A DNA stretch of 64,000 bases from Narthecium ossifragum. Its lineage: Eukaryota > Streptophyta > Magnoliopsida > Dioscoreales > Nartheciaceae. Position 1 is the first letter of the stretch; the number at the start of each line of letters is the position of its first letter. A program made the position numbers and the translations under genes. This document shows positions 44,842 to 56,968 of this stretch, piece by piece. Below the pieces are notes generated by a model. The model had not been told where the DNA came from and did no database searches. It worked only from the letters and a program-made list of their open reading frames with translations. The stretch is from NCBI GenBank assembly GCA_963920575.1, contig OY986965.1, positions 18,678,957 through 18,742,956 of the forward strand, given 5' to 3'.

Positions 44842-46241
44842 TGTGAGGACCTGTCCCTCCATTCCTGGGCCGACCGCCTGGGTCGGGCCCGTGGCTTGTT
44901 GTGGACCGCAAGGGCAATTTGGTAAATTATGTCTTGTCGGTTTGTTTCACACCCGCGTGTGCACACACAGCCTCTGATTGATGATTGTGTTTGACTAGAT
45001 CCGTTTATGGGGTTTTTGACTTGTGGATTGATCCAAACTAGTGTTGGATTGATCCAGCCAAGTCTTGGATCGATCCCTCTTGGTCTTGGATCGATCCGGA
45101 ACTGTAGCTGGGCAGTTAAGCTTGCGAGGACGACCGTCATAGCCGTCGCTCTCCGTTGTCAGAGGAGAGACGACTTCCTCTCCTCTCCTTCCCCTTTTCC
45201 CCTCCTTCCCCAGCCTTCCCCCTCACTCTTCTTCCTCTTCTCTTCCTCTTCTCTTCCTCTTCTCTTTCCCCTCCTCTCTTCCTTCTTCTTCCCGTGGGCT
45301 CTGTTTCCCCTGTTCTGGCAACCCCTTCCTCTCCTCTTTTCTCCCTCCTCCGGGCACCGTTTTGGGAGCTTGAAGGCTCATTGGATCCGTGGCGGTGTGA
45401 GGAAGATCCCTGGCATGGTTTGGAGCTGGGTTGGTGACTGTTTAGCGGGGAATCAGCCGAGGATTAGCGTTTCCGGTAGGTTTTCTACCTACGAGAGTGT
45501 TTAGTGGCTTTCTCTTAATCTAGCCGTTAGATCTTGCTGTAATTATGTTGTTGGATGAATGTTGCTTAGTAGAGTTTCTGGTTTAAATTTCATGAGCTTT
45601 GGATGAGATTTTAGTAGGATTTAAGTATGTTAAACTCGGATTTTTTCGGTTTCTCTGTTCTTGAGGAACAGCTGATTTACGGTGCGTTTTCCGATTTGTA
45701 CAAGCATGATATTGACTTATGATGAACATCAGAGTTGTAGATCTCTGCGTTATCTTTCCATTCCAGCTTATTTCGCATTTTTCTACAAATTGTGGTGATT
45801 TTTCTCGTGACCTGCGACGAGACTGATCTGAAGCTGGTATGAAGCTGTTTGGATCGATCCAAATGTTCCGGATCGATCCAATGTTTTCTGGATCGATCCA
45901 AATATTCTGGATCGATCCCAAGGCTGACTGATGGGGTTTTATTGACTATTTTTAGTGGTTTTAATTAGCGTTTTCCCGTTAATCGAGCCGTTGGATGTTT
46001 CTCGGTTTTGGATATGTTTATCCCAGCATGTTAGTCTACTGGAGTCTAAGTTGGATCTTGAATTTGATGTCGTTTGAACGTCGGATCGACGGGGTCAATT
46101 AGCTCTAGGTAGAGAAGGTTTTGGTGTTTTAAATATAATATTATATGTTCAGATTATAATATTATATTTTACTGTTCATCGGAGTTTTCGGGGTTGCTTC
46201 CCGTTGTAGGAGTTCGTGGTTGACGGTCGTGGTACCGTCGT
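44842..46241 (+). mobile_element. Diverged Tekay-like LTR, 3' end cut off
   Basis: Starts TGTGAGGACCTGTCCCTCC, similar to the minus-strand reading of the Tekay LTRs (TGTGAGGGCCCGTCCCTCC), with further matches TTTGGTAAAT and TTTCACACCC in the same order. Most of the rest is diverged, so it is another subfamily, in plus orientation. The expected GTGTGACA end is missing because the next Tekay LTR begins at 46242. GGATCGATCC palindromes occur at about 45033-45100 and 45850-45920. The short ORFs in its CT-rich part (45150-45440) are low complexity. Confidence 0.75.
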
Positions 46242-48693
46242 TGTCACACCCCAACCCAGAAAACCCATCCAGGACGGGGCGTGAGCGTTCCTATCTCTAT
46301 TCATTTTCAATTGGCGCGATACAAATGCGGAAAAACGGATAAATTTAAACAAATTATAATCCAGAGGTAAACAGATATTCGATTTATATAACATCTGTTG
46401 TACAATTCAAAATTTGATACAAAAGTCTTCCAAGGATAGAAATAAAACAGAATCCCAAAAGTCCTCGAAATGTTTACAACATATATATTATCAAAAAGGG
46501 TACAACAAATAATCCTCGAGCAAGCTCAAGCGCCTCTGGATGTACTCGCGCCGCCAAAGGCCAATCATGCCGGCTCCACGGAAGAAGAACTGCCGCCTGC
46601 ACCTGCAAACGCAGCCCGGGTAGGAGTGAGCGATAAGCTCAGTAGGGTTCTACTCTATGGCACACAGAAGGGAGGAAACAACAACAGTGTTGTCTCCCAG
46701 CTCAAGTCTAACGGATGCCACGGGTCCCACAACCCTGTCGATGTCCCAAGGGCTCCTGCCATGAAACCTCTCTCCTGAACATGTTATCAGGAGGCCACGA
46801 AACAGTAACATGCAGGATCACCCTTACCCAAGCAGGAATACCATGCCTTGGGGAACCACGTCAGGAACGCATCGACACCCATCCTTAGCACTTGGCCTTG
46901 GAAGACAACACGACCTCTAAACCTCAAACACTGATCAGAGTCAACTATCGCAAAATCCTCAACACATGAGATTCAGATTCAACCATCACACCCTAAACCT
47001 GACTACCCAGCCACGGCCCTAAGGCTAGATCCGAGCTACCCGAGAGCCTCGAATCGGTGACCCAAACCATCGCCCACCTAACCTCATATGCCTCTAATGC
47101 AAACAATGCATGAATCTATACAAACATCTACCCTAGATGTCTCTATATGCCACATCATTAGTTATAGATTCAACAGATATACAATAGCCCTCGGCACTCG
47201 CCGGCAAGAAGCTAAGGTTCCACAATTCCTCATTAGCTAGCACTCATAGCTAGTTAATGGTTAGGCAATCAACTATGCATTTAAGTACAATCAAACATGT
47301 ATTAAATGCAAATGAAACCATAGATTTGCCCAAGAAGGAAATTACTCGAATCGATCCTCAAACTCGATAGAAATCATTTGAAAATCCCATAAAATCCACA
47401 TACATGCTTCCCAACATGTTCAGATGTTAATTAGAAATCAAATCCATCCAAGAAAGGCCAGAAAGCCAAGTTCAAAGGCCCACGGACGATGTCACGGTCG
47501 ATCTGGCGATCGACCGTGAGGCCACGGACGATGTCACGGTCGATCCAGCGATCGACCGTGAGGCCACAGACGATGTCACGGTCGATCCGGCGATCGACCG
47601 TGAGACCAAGGCGAAGAAAAACAAGGGGCGACGGTCGATCCACTCATCGACCCTGGGAAGCCCAAAACCAAACAGCGCCTGACGGTCGATCCGACGGTTG
47701 ACCGTCAGGTGGGATGAAAAAGGGAGAGAGCCTGCGGTCGATCGATCCATCGACCGTGGGAGTCCAAAACCCCGACAGAGCCTCACGAACGATGCGACGG
47801 TCGATCCGACGGTCGACCGTCAGGCCCAGAAAGAGCAAGTCAATACTTGACGGTCGATGCACCGATCGACCGTCGAGCCTTAGGCACAGTTCATCAGAAC
47901 AGTGCCGAAAATCCATTTGCTTGGAATTCAAGGATCAAATCAAGTTGGAAGTTGATGAAATTTTGCAAGCAAGTGTAATTAACGATGGGGAAACCAATGG
48001 TATAAAGAAATCACGTTTTTGATGGTTAAATCTCCTACCTAGGTCAAAACGGGCGAAAACCGACAAAACGGCGATAATACGGAAACCAGCCGTTGGAATA
48101 CGGAAATCGCGAGATAGAAATACTTCAAATCATTCACATGACATGCACAAGGAGCTACAAAGCATTCTAACATGTATTCCTACAGCGAAAGAGCAATAAA
48201 CCTATTCTAGGAGAACCCGATCCTAAGATCGAGGTAGAAACACCTACTTGGGCAAGTAGGGCAGCTCCTCCACTCGTCCAACCAGTCGAGCCGCCAAGAT
48301 CCGCGCTCCGAAGCCCAAGTCTCCAAACCCTAGCTCAGTCGAAGGAGAGAGAGAGAGAAAACGACAGGAGAAGAAAAGGAAAGAGAGAGAAAGGGACAGG
48401 GCTTATATAGAGATTCGGATCGATCTCAGCCGTCCGATTCGATCTTTCCCGATCGAGCTCTGATCCTCCGATCAGACGCACCCTAGAGATTCTAATCAAG
48501 CACATACATCAATCCAAGGTTGTGTGTGAAACAAGGGTGTGAAACCGACCACCAGAGGGCATATTTACCAAAATGCCCCCGGGGTCCAAACCGCCATACG
48601 ATCGCCCGATCGTACTCGACGCGGAACCAAACCAACAGGAAACCGGCTCTCGACCCACACGGTCGAGCCAGGTCGGAGGGACGGGCCCTCACA
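46242..48693 (-). mobile_element. 3' LTR of Tekay-type element
   Basis: 2452 bp from TGTCACACC to CCCTCACA. On minus it follows AAGGTTGTTAGGT and the pol 3' end, so it is the 3' LTR and fixes the identity of the two solo LTRs. TATA-like CTATATAAGC on minus at 48401-48410. A palindrome array at about 47480-47880 includes three tandem copies of an about 50-bp GACGATGTCACGGTCGATC unit (47485-47605). Confidence 0.92.
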
Positions 48694-48715
48694 ACCTAAC
48701 AACCTTAAAAAAGAA

Positions 48716-50714
48716 TTTCGTCCCGAAATTCAAGATTGAAGCCGGGGAAAAAGAAACAACTAGGCCTACCTGCACAAACAAGGCTACAACTAGGGGCGCC
48801 AACGCCCACAACAAGAAATATACCTGCTGAGGTGAACAGTCAGGGAAACTCCCGACGCATGCGATCCTCTCGCTCCCAAGTCAGACTCTCTGTACTGCCA
48901 TGCCTCCATCTGACCATAACCAACGGTAACGATCTGCCTCTGAGCACCTGATCCCGTCTGTCCAAGATATGCACTGGATGCTCTATGTAGGTGGCGTCCT
49001 CCTCCACCTCAATGTCGTCGTGTCTGATCACGTGAGAAGGATCTGGAATATACTTCCTAAGCATAGATACATGGAAGGTGGGGCGGACTGCTGACATGTG
49101 CGGAGGGAGAGCTAACTGGTAGGCGACTGCTCCAACGCGCCTGACGATCTCAAAAGGACCCGTGAACCTTGGCGCCAGCTTGCCCCTGCTACCAAACCTG
49201 ATCGATCCTCTGCGCGGGGACTCCTTCAGTAGCACTCTGTTGCCAACTGCGAACTCCAGGGGCCGTCGCCTGCGGACAGCGTAGCTCTTCTGCCTGCTCT
49301 GCGCTGTCAGAAGCCTCTGCCTGATCTGAGCCAACCTCTCTGATGACTGCCTGATGATGTCCGAACCGGTAAGGGACGCCTCCCCAACCTCCGTCCAACA
49401 CACCAGTGAGCGACACGGTCTGCCGTACAACGCCTCAAAGGGTGCAAAACCCAAACTACCCTGGAAACTGTTGTTGTAGGCAAACTCCACCAAAGTCACG
49501 TGCTGCTCCCAAGTACCTCCAGCGTCTAGCACACATGCTCTGAGCATGTCCTCCAAGATCTGGATAGTCCTCTCCGACTGTCCGTCTGTCTGAGGGTGTA
49601 AAGCTGTGCTGAACGTCAGTGCTGTCCCCAAGGAGTCCTGGAAGCTGCTCCAGAACCTACCGGTGAATCAGGGATCTCTGTCTGACACTATCGACACTGG
49701 GATACCGTGCAGTCGTACCACCTCGTCGATGTACCTCTGGCTCAGTCTGGCAACTGGATCTGTCGTCCTCATGGGGAGGAAATGAGCCGATTTGGTCAGT
49801 CGATCGACGATGACTCAAATCGCATCATTCCCCCTCGGTGACCTGGGTAGCCCGGTGAAGAAGTCCATAGCTATATGTTCCCACTTCCACTCTGGCATTG
49901 GAAGTGGCTGCAACAAACCTGGGGTCCGCCTGTGCTCTGCCTTCACCTTCTGACAGGTGAGGCATCTGGAAACGAACTCAGCTACTGACCTCTTCATCCC
50001 GCACCACCAGAACTGTCGGCGAAGATCGTGGTACATCTTGGTGCTCCCGGGGTGAACGGTGAAGCAGGAGTGGTGGAACTCCTGAAGGATCTCCTCTCGC
50101 AACACCGGGTCTGCTGGAACTGCAACTCTGCCTCTGAAGAGTAGACCACTGTCTGCTGACACTGTCCAGCCCTCAACCGCGTGCTCGGTGCCGACCACAG
50201 CACGGGTCTCCACGAGCTCTGGGTCTCCAGCCTGTGCCTCGATCACCCTGGCCAAAAGAACTGGAATGCTGCGAACAGCACACAGGAAACCACCTGTCGC
50301 CCGGTCCTCGAAGTCAAGCCCGAACTGACTAACTGTGTCTAGCATCTGCCACTGTCGAGCTGACATCGCTGCCAAGGTCACTCTGCTGTCTCTGGTCTGC
50401 CTGCTGAGAGCGTCTGCTATGACGTTTAACTTACCAGGGTGGTAATGCAACTCGAAGTCGTAGTCCTTTAGAAGCTCCATCCACCGCCTCTGCCTGAGGT
50501 TGAGGTCACGCTGGGTAAACACGTGCCTCAAACTCTTATGATCAGAGTACACCGAGAACCGCTCACCATAGAGGTAGTGCCGCCACGTCTTCAGAGCGAA
50601 GACAACCGCTGCAAGCTCGAGATCGTGGACTGGATAGTTCCTCTCATGGGTCTTCAGCTGCCAGGAACCGTAGGCCACCACATGGCCCTCTTGCATAAGC
50701 ACATAGGCTAGACC
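48716..50714 (-). pseudogene. Tekay pol 3' half: RNase H, integrase, chromodomain
   Basis: One frame on minus runs from SGLAYVLMQEGHVVAYGS (RNase H), with YSDHKSLRHVFTQ, through the HHCC zinc finger (HHSCFTVHPGSTKMYHDLRRQF then CLTCQKVK, interrupted here for length), the integrase core (MDFFTG, VSDRDP, HPQTDGQSER), and the GPFEIVRRVGAVAYQL module, to a C-terminal chromodomain (HPVHILDR, VMVRWRHGSTESLTWERED). Stops: TGA at 49815-49817 (NDAI*VIVD, expected Trp), TGA at 49668-49670 (SDRDP*FTG, expected Arg) and TGA at 48840; the usual end EFRDEILF-stop follows near 48716. Otherwise the frame is preserved, so decay is recent. The chromodomain steers integration to modified chromatin. Confidence 0.92.
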
Positions 50715-52509
50715 TGATGAGTGCATGAAAGTGCACTCTGAACAGTCTTATAACCATCTCAATTGCTAGATTATTATCCTTAATCAGCATCTTTATTACT
50801 ATTTTTATATCTATATGTTGCTTCATATGGTTGTTTGGAAAATGCAGGAAATTGGAGCTAAAAGAAGCTGAAAAGAATACATATGGATCAAATTCAAAAA
50901 TTAATGTGTACCTGCTCATGAAGAACCAGATGATGTGCCACATATGGTTGGAAAGCTCTAGAAGTCTAGATTCTGGAGAATTTTACGGTTCGTGATTCTG
51001 AGTTTCCTAGAGGAAGTTACGGCAATTTCAGTACCGATGCGCAGTCTGAATGTGAGAAAGGAAAATAAGCTGGAAGTCCGAGCGATCCGCCGATCGATCG
51101 GACCACGCAAAAACGTGACAGAACATGTGTTTTTCAGCCACAACGCATCCAATCGATCCCTCCATCGCTCCTATGGGGTCCGATCGATCCGACACCAATG
51201 GTCCGATCGATCGGACTCGGAAAAAGCTAAAAACAGCGGATTTTTACTCAACCGATCGATCCAACACTCATAATCCGATCGATCGGATTTGGGAATTAAA
51301 GGGTGACAGAATGTATGCTTTTTAGAGGAACACAGTTCGATCGATCCATCCATCGATCGGACTCGGGAATAGCCAGAGACGGAGGATTTTTACGAAATCG
51401 ATCGATCCGACTCCCTTAGTCCGATCGATCGGACACGGGCGAAGTTAGAAGTTGAAGATTTTAACGCATCCGATCGATCCAGCACCCCGAGAAGGATTTC
51501 CAAGTGAATTAAATCAACGGTTTAGATCAAATCCGTTGATGAAGAGACTTTGGGGCTATAAATAGGACTCTTTCTAGGGTTTGAGGGGGACTTCGGGGAC
51601 GTTTTTGGAGGCTCTTTTCTGGGTGTTTTCAAAAGGAAGAAGATGAAGGAATCTCCATCCATGGCCGAGTAATCCGCGGGCATGGCGGAAGGATGATCTA
51701 GCGAGGACTAGGGCTTCTTCTCCAACAATGGTTCATAGTTTTTAATCTTTCTTGTTAAACTCTTCTTATGTATTGGATCTTCACAGATTGCTTTGTGGTT
51801 AAACATTATTATAAATCCAGTCATGCTTCTTTTATGATATTGTGATCCCATAGTTATCTCCTTTGATTCTCCTACCGAGTCTCGTGAGACCTTTGCTATG
51901 CATTGCCCGTAGTGACAGCTGATATTGTGTATTCTTAGGGATCTGGTTAGATAAGGTTGGGGCTCTATCCCGTGAGATCTTTGCTATGCATTGCCGATTG
52001 TGAGAGTTGGTATTGTGTATTCTTAGAGATCCGGTTAGAGTTAGGGCTTTGTCCCGATGAACTTTTGCTGCGCGTTGCCTGTAGTGACAGCCGGTATCGT
52101 GTATTCTTAGATTTGGTTGGATGAAGTTAGAACTATAAAAAGGAAGAACCAATCATAGGAAGAGACATTTATATTTTATCAGATTCATAATTCTATATCT
52201 TCCGGTTAAGGTGATTGGGATGTGAATCCCTTAACTGAGTACCATATGAACCATTGAGAAGAGAAGAACCTAAATCCGAGTGAAGTGATTCCTGAAGCCT
52301 AGCCTCATTCAAATCCTGATTTCTTTCGTTAACTTTATCTTACCATTACATCTTCGATCTATTTTCTTAACTTTCATCGCTCTTGATTGTTTTCAATTCA
52401 TTGTTATCTGTGTTTCTGGATCTTTCCTGCTTGTCTCTCTGTGGGATTCGACCTCTCTTATGCTTTACTGCACCGCGACCGCTGTGCGTGACACATTTGA
52501 GCGACATCA
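50715..52509 (+). mobile_element. 5' LTR of Athila-like element
   Basis: Starts TGATGAGTGC and ends GCGACATCA, followed after five bases by the primer site. Its start recurs at 63844. The 51080-51490 part holds GATCGATCGG palindromes. The TATA box is at 51557-51564. After it, direct repeats of GCTATGCATTGCC/GTATTGTGTATTCTTAG (about 51890-52110) recur with an about 100-bp period. Confidence 0.92.
51557..51564 (+). promoter_or_regulatory. TATA box of Athila-like LTR
   Basis: GGCTATAAATAGGAC is conserved, in reverse complement, in LTR B (7487-7494) and LTR C (8685-8692), which supports a Pol II promoter here. Confidence 0.8.
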
Positions 52510-52514
52510 AAAAT

Positions 52515-52532
52515 TGGCGCCGTTGCCGGGGA
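52515..52532 (+). promoter_or_regulatory. Primer binding site, tRNA-Asp
   Basis: TGGCGCCGTTGCCGGGGA is the exact complement of the 3' end of plant tRNA-Asp (…TCCCCGGCAACGGCGCCA), 5 bp after the LTR end. It primes minus-strand cDNA synthesis. Confidence 0.93.
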
Positions 52533-55500
52533 GACGGTTTAGAAAAGCGCCAGAATCAGATTACAGTGATTGTAGACACCGAAAGCGATAACTTCGTTCA
52601 GTTTCTCCTGTTTTTATTTTTTTATTGCAGATTTGATTTTTCTTCTCTATTAGGATTGTTTTCTTTTATTCAGTTTTAGTTAGTAAGCTTAGTTTCAATT
52701 ATTGTTTTTGCTTATTTTCTTTAGTTGGTTTGCATCTTTTGGATTGCGTGTTTGTTGGTGTATGCCTCGGTATAGGGACGAACTTGGCAGATTTGCTAGA
52801 CGTCCCGAGGGTGATTCTGAAACTTCTGATAGTGAGACATATATTGCTGATCTTTTTGACGCACAGTCACAAACTTCACATCATACTTTCATTATGGCTG
52901 AGCACGAGGAACAACAAGCTCCTAGGAGTTTGCAAGAATATTTGCATCCAACACGCACTGCTACACCTTCATGCATCATGTTTCCACCTAATGCTGCACA
53001 TGTTGACTTTAAACCTGGCATGATTCAGTTGCTTCCTATCTTTCATGGGTTGGAAAATGAAAATCCATATGTGCATATTAGGGAGTTTGAGGAAGTAGTA
53101 GCGACCTTCCATGGCCAACCAGGTGCACTAGATATGATCCGACTTAAGTTCTTTCCCTTCTCACTGAAGGATAGAGCAAAGAGTTGGTTATATTCCTTGA
53201 GGCCACGATCTATAGGATCTTGGGCTGAAATGACACAGATATTTTTCAACAAGTATTTCCTACAGCACAAAACCAATGCACTTAAGAGACAGATTTCGAT
53301 CTTCACACAGAAGGATAGTGAAACTTTGTATCAGGCGTGGGAACGATTTAAAGACATGTTGAATTTATGTCCTCATCATGGATATGAAAGTTGGCGTCTT
53401 GTTAGTTATTTCTATGATGGTTTAACTGTTAGAGAACGCCAATTTGTTGAGATGATGTGTAATGGTGAATTTTTGCAAAAAGATCCTGACGCAGCTATTG
53501 AGTATTTGACAGAGCTTGCTGAGAAAGCTCATACATGGATTGGACCGAGTGCAACAGAAAGTACAAACAGGGCCAGACCACCACCGCAGCAACAAGGTGG
53601 AGGAATTTATCAGCTGCGGGAGGAGGATGCACTCAAGGCAAAAGTGGAGAGTCTAACAAGGGAGCTGGAGCTATTAAAGACCAAAGATATGATGGCAGCC
53701 CGAACCTCTCCATACAATGAACCTACAAGGCCGGCTGGGCCATGTGCGATCTGTCAAGGCGCGGACCACCAGATTGATGATTGCCCCACCTATGCTGAGA
53801 TGAGAGGTGTGTACGACGAGCATTGTAACGTTGTAGGCGGATTCAGGAGGCCGTACACTCCCTATTCATAGACGTATAATCCAGGATGGCGAGAGCATCC
53901 AAACTTCAGCTGGAAGTCGAACGCTCCACAGAGCAACGAGCATCATCAACCGCCACCTAATAAGCCTTTTTCTAACCCTCCTTATAATACATCTGGTTTT
54001 CCTAGGCCTACATTTAATGATAATTTACAGGAACTGAAATCTATGATTGTGCAGGAATCTAAGGAAAGGAAGGAGGATATTCAAGAGATCAAGAGCCAGA
54101 TCACAAAGTTGATCAACTCTTTGAGCGTGCATGAACGAGGGAAGTTCCCAGCTCAACCTCAACAAACGCAGGTATCTAGTGTTGAGCAAAATAATGTGAA
54201 GGAGATGAATGCCATAACTACAAGAAGCGGGAAAACAACAAAAAGCCCTTCCAAAGAGGCCACCGAATCTCCTATTGCTATTGAAGAAGAGGACCGAATT
54301 GAGGAGGACCATGTAGAGACCGATCATTCAGATGACCCTACACCAGGTGACTTTCAGGTACGTGTCCCTTTCCCTCAGGCATTGAAATCCACTAAATTTA
54401 CTATGGAGCCCAACAGCGAGATTTTGGAACATCTTCGATAGGTTAAGGTAAACCTTCCTCTTTTGCATGTTATTAAGCAAATTCCTATATATGCTAAAGT
54501 GATTAAAGATTTATGCACTATGAAGAGACGACATCATGTAAAGAAAACTGCGTTTTTAACAGAGCAAGTTAGTGCATTGCTTCAGCACAGGATTCCTCCT
54601 AAATATAAGGATCCTAGCTGTCCTACTGTATATTGTTTCATTGGAGAGCATGAAGTAGGACAAGCTTTATTAGATCTTGGTACAAGTGTCAATTTAATGC
54701 CATATTCTGTTTACTTGCAACTTGGTTTAGGACAGATTAAGTCGACATCTGTGGTTTTGCAATTGGCAGATAGATCCACGAAGACTCCACGAGGAGTAGT
54801 AGAGGATGTGCTTGTTCAAATAGATAAATTTTATTATCATTTTAATTTCTTAGTCTTGGATACTCAGGCTATAGTAACTGCTGATTCTAGAATTCCTATT
54901 ATTTTAGGTAGACCGTTTCTTGCTACTGCTAATGCTATAATTAATTGCAGGAATGGTTTAATGAAATTAACTTTTGGGAATATGACTTTAGAAATCAATG
55001 TTTTTAATGTTGCTAAGCAGCTTGATGAGGATGATGAATGCCAGCAGACTTACCAGATTGATCTGCTCACTGAAGAGGAGTTTGCTACATCTGAAATTAA
55101 TTCTCTTGAATTAGATTTGGATGAAAATGTTGATGTTGATGGTATGTGTAAAAATTTGGAACATTGTTCCTTTGCAGGTCCATGGAATCCAAAGTTTGAA
55201 GAACTGCCAGAAAGAGGACAGCCACCAACACCATCATCACTAGAGCCGCCCAAACTGGACCTGAAGCCGCTTCCTCAAGGTTTAAAGCACGCCTATCTTG
55301 GTCCAGGTGATACATACCCAGTGATTATTTCTTCGGCATTAACTGCAGAGCAAGGTGAGCAATTACTTAGCATTTTGAATGAGCATAAATCAGCTATTGG
55401 ATGGAGTATAGCAGATCTGAAAGGTATTAGTTCCTTGATATGTTCCCATATGATTAATCTCGAACAAGGGGCTATACCTCGCAGGGATTCTCAGCGTAGG

Positions 55501-55542
55501 TTGAACCCTACAATGAAAGAGGTAGTCAAAACTGAAGTGTTG

Positions 55543-56888
55543 TGTTACGAGCGGTCTACTCGTGATCCTCTCGTAATGAGTCTCTACTGCTTCAATCGAT
55601 CAGAATCGCCCTGATCGGACTTGATTTGAGTCCAATTGGCTGATTTGGCTAGCTGGATCGGATCTGGCTTGAGCTGGATCGGATCTGGCTGAGCCTGATT
55701 GGATGGGACTTGACTGGGTCAAGTCTGAAGTGATCTGGATCAAGCTGATCGGCTTAGATTGGGCTTGATACGGATTAACTGGCTCGGCTGAATCAATTAG
55801 ACTTGGTTGAGTCTGATTCAAGTTGGCTGGCTGAACCAGCCTGGATCCGAGGGCTGAGAAGTCGCCGGAGTGGATCGTCGGCGTATGGGCGGCGGCGGCT
55901 GTCGGGATCTTGTCAGGAAATGTCGTTGGACGGTGGGGAAGCGATCCAACGGCTCGGATCTGGGAGATGGGTGGCGGATCGGCCGGATCTGGGGGAGACG
56001 GCGGTGAAGGTTGGGTTGACCGGTGTCGGGGACGACGGGGAGCTCGGCTGGGGTCCTTGGGACGTCGGTAAGGATCGTGGGAAGACGAGGAACGGTTCTG
56101 GGAGATTAATGGGGATCGGGGTCGTGGAAGACAGCGGCGGCTGTGAAGTGGGAAACGACGGGGATTCCGCCGAAGAAGACGATGCAGGCGATGGAGGGGT
56201 TGGTCAGAGTCGTGGGAGATAGGCGGAGTCGGAGGTGGCCTTGGTTGGCGACGGGGACGGCCGGAGAGGCTTGACGGAGGAGATCGGCGGGAAGGTAGGG
56301 TTCGGCTTGAGGAAGAGAGGAGGAAGACGATGAACTGTGGTTGGTGACGAGGAGAGAGAGTGGTGACGTGGCGCTGACGTGGAGGAGAGAGAAAGTGCGG
56401 GGAGAGAGAAAATACCGGTGGAGGCGGTGCCGGCTGCGGAGAAGTTGACCGACGGGGAAGAAGGTGGATCTATGGTAGATATCTGGTGGAAGCTATATTA
56501 TCTCTACTCCTATGATATTCTACTCCTATGATAATTTATCAACTACTCTTAATCATTCATCTCATCATTCATCATAACCTAATACAAACTACTAAGGTCC
56601 TTTTATAGAGACCTGACAGAGTCTTAATCCAACTAAAAAACCCCCTTGCTTAATTAGCAAGTAATAAGGCTTTCAAACTCAACTCAACTTCCTAACTCAA
56701 AGGGACTCTTAATTAATTCCTAACAATTAAATATCAACTAGGACTCAATAAAAGACTAATGATAAAGACTAATTAAATACTCTAGTTTGAACTAGGGAAG
56801 TACAAGTCAAACTAGGAAAGAGGTTGAACCAACTTGGTTCCTCTTCTGGGTTCGGGTCCAGTTGGTCGAGTCGGATCGACTCGTATCA
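55543..56888 (-). mobile_element. 3' LTR of non-autonomous element
   Basis: Begins TGTTACGAGCGG and ends GACTCGTATCA on plus. Compared by eye with the other LTR it has about 18-20 substitutions and one extra 21-bp unit (a second GAGCTGGATCGGATCTGGCT at about 55670), roughly 1.4% divergence. TATA box CTATAAAAGG on minus at about 56599-56608. Confidence 0.92.
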
Positions 56889-56902
56889 TCCCCCCTTCCT
56901 TC
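56889..56902 (-). promoter_or_regulatory. Polypurine tract of non-autonomous element
   Basis: On minus GAAGGAAGGGGGGA directly precedes the 3' LTR start TGATACGAG. It is the expected plus-strand primer. Confidence 0.88.
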
Positions 56903-56968
56903 AAAATTGGCCTTGTCCTCAAGGCCAGAGTCAGGTCAGGTAGGATGGCTCCATGTGGCTGGACCGAA

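Larger units (their letters stand above)
46242..50714 (-). mobile_element. Tekay-type Ty3/gypsy chromovirus, 5' part displaced
   Basis: On minus: RNase H, integrase with chromodomain, 3' noncoding region and 3' LTR. It is cut at 50714 by the Athila-like element, so RT, protease, gag and the 5' LTR must lie beyond the window. Its left end is inserted in the LTR at 44842; the 5 bp there are GTCGT. Confidence 0.9.

Noticed and set aside
45156..45504. Leu/Pro/Ser-rich ORFs at 45.0-45.5 kb as a gene with signal peptide
   Set aside because: They lie in the CT-rich leader of a Tekay-like LTR and show no conserved domain.
55803..56222. About 140-codon ORF on plus in both LTRs of the non-autonomous element
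   Set aside because: Antisense to LTR transcription, GC-rich with low stop density, no domain, and its presence in both LTRs follows from their being copies.
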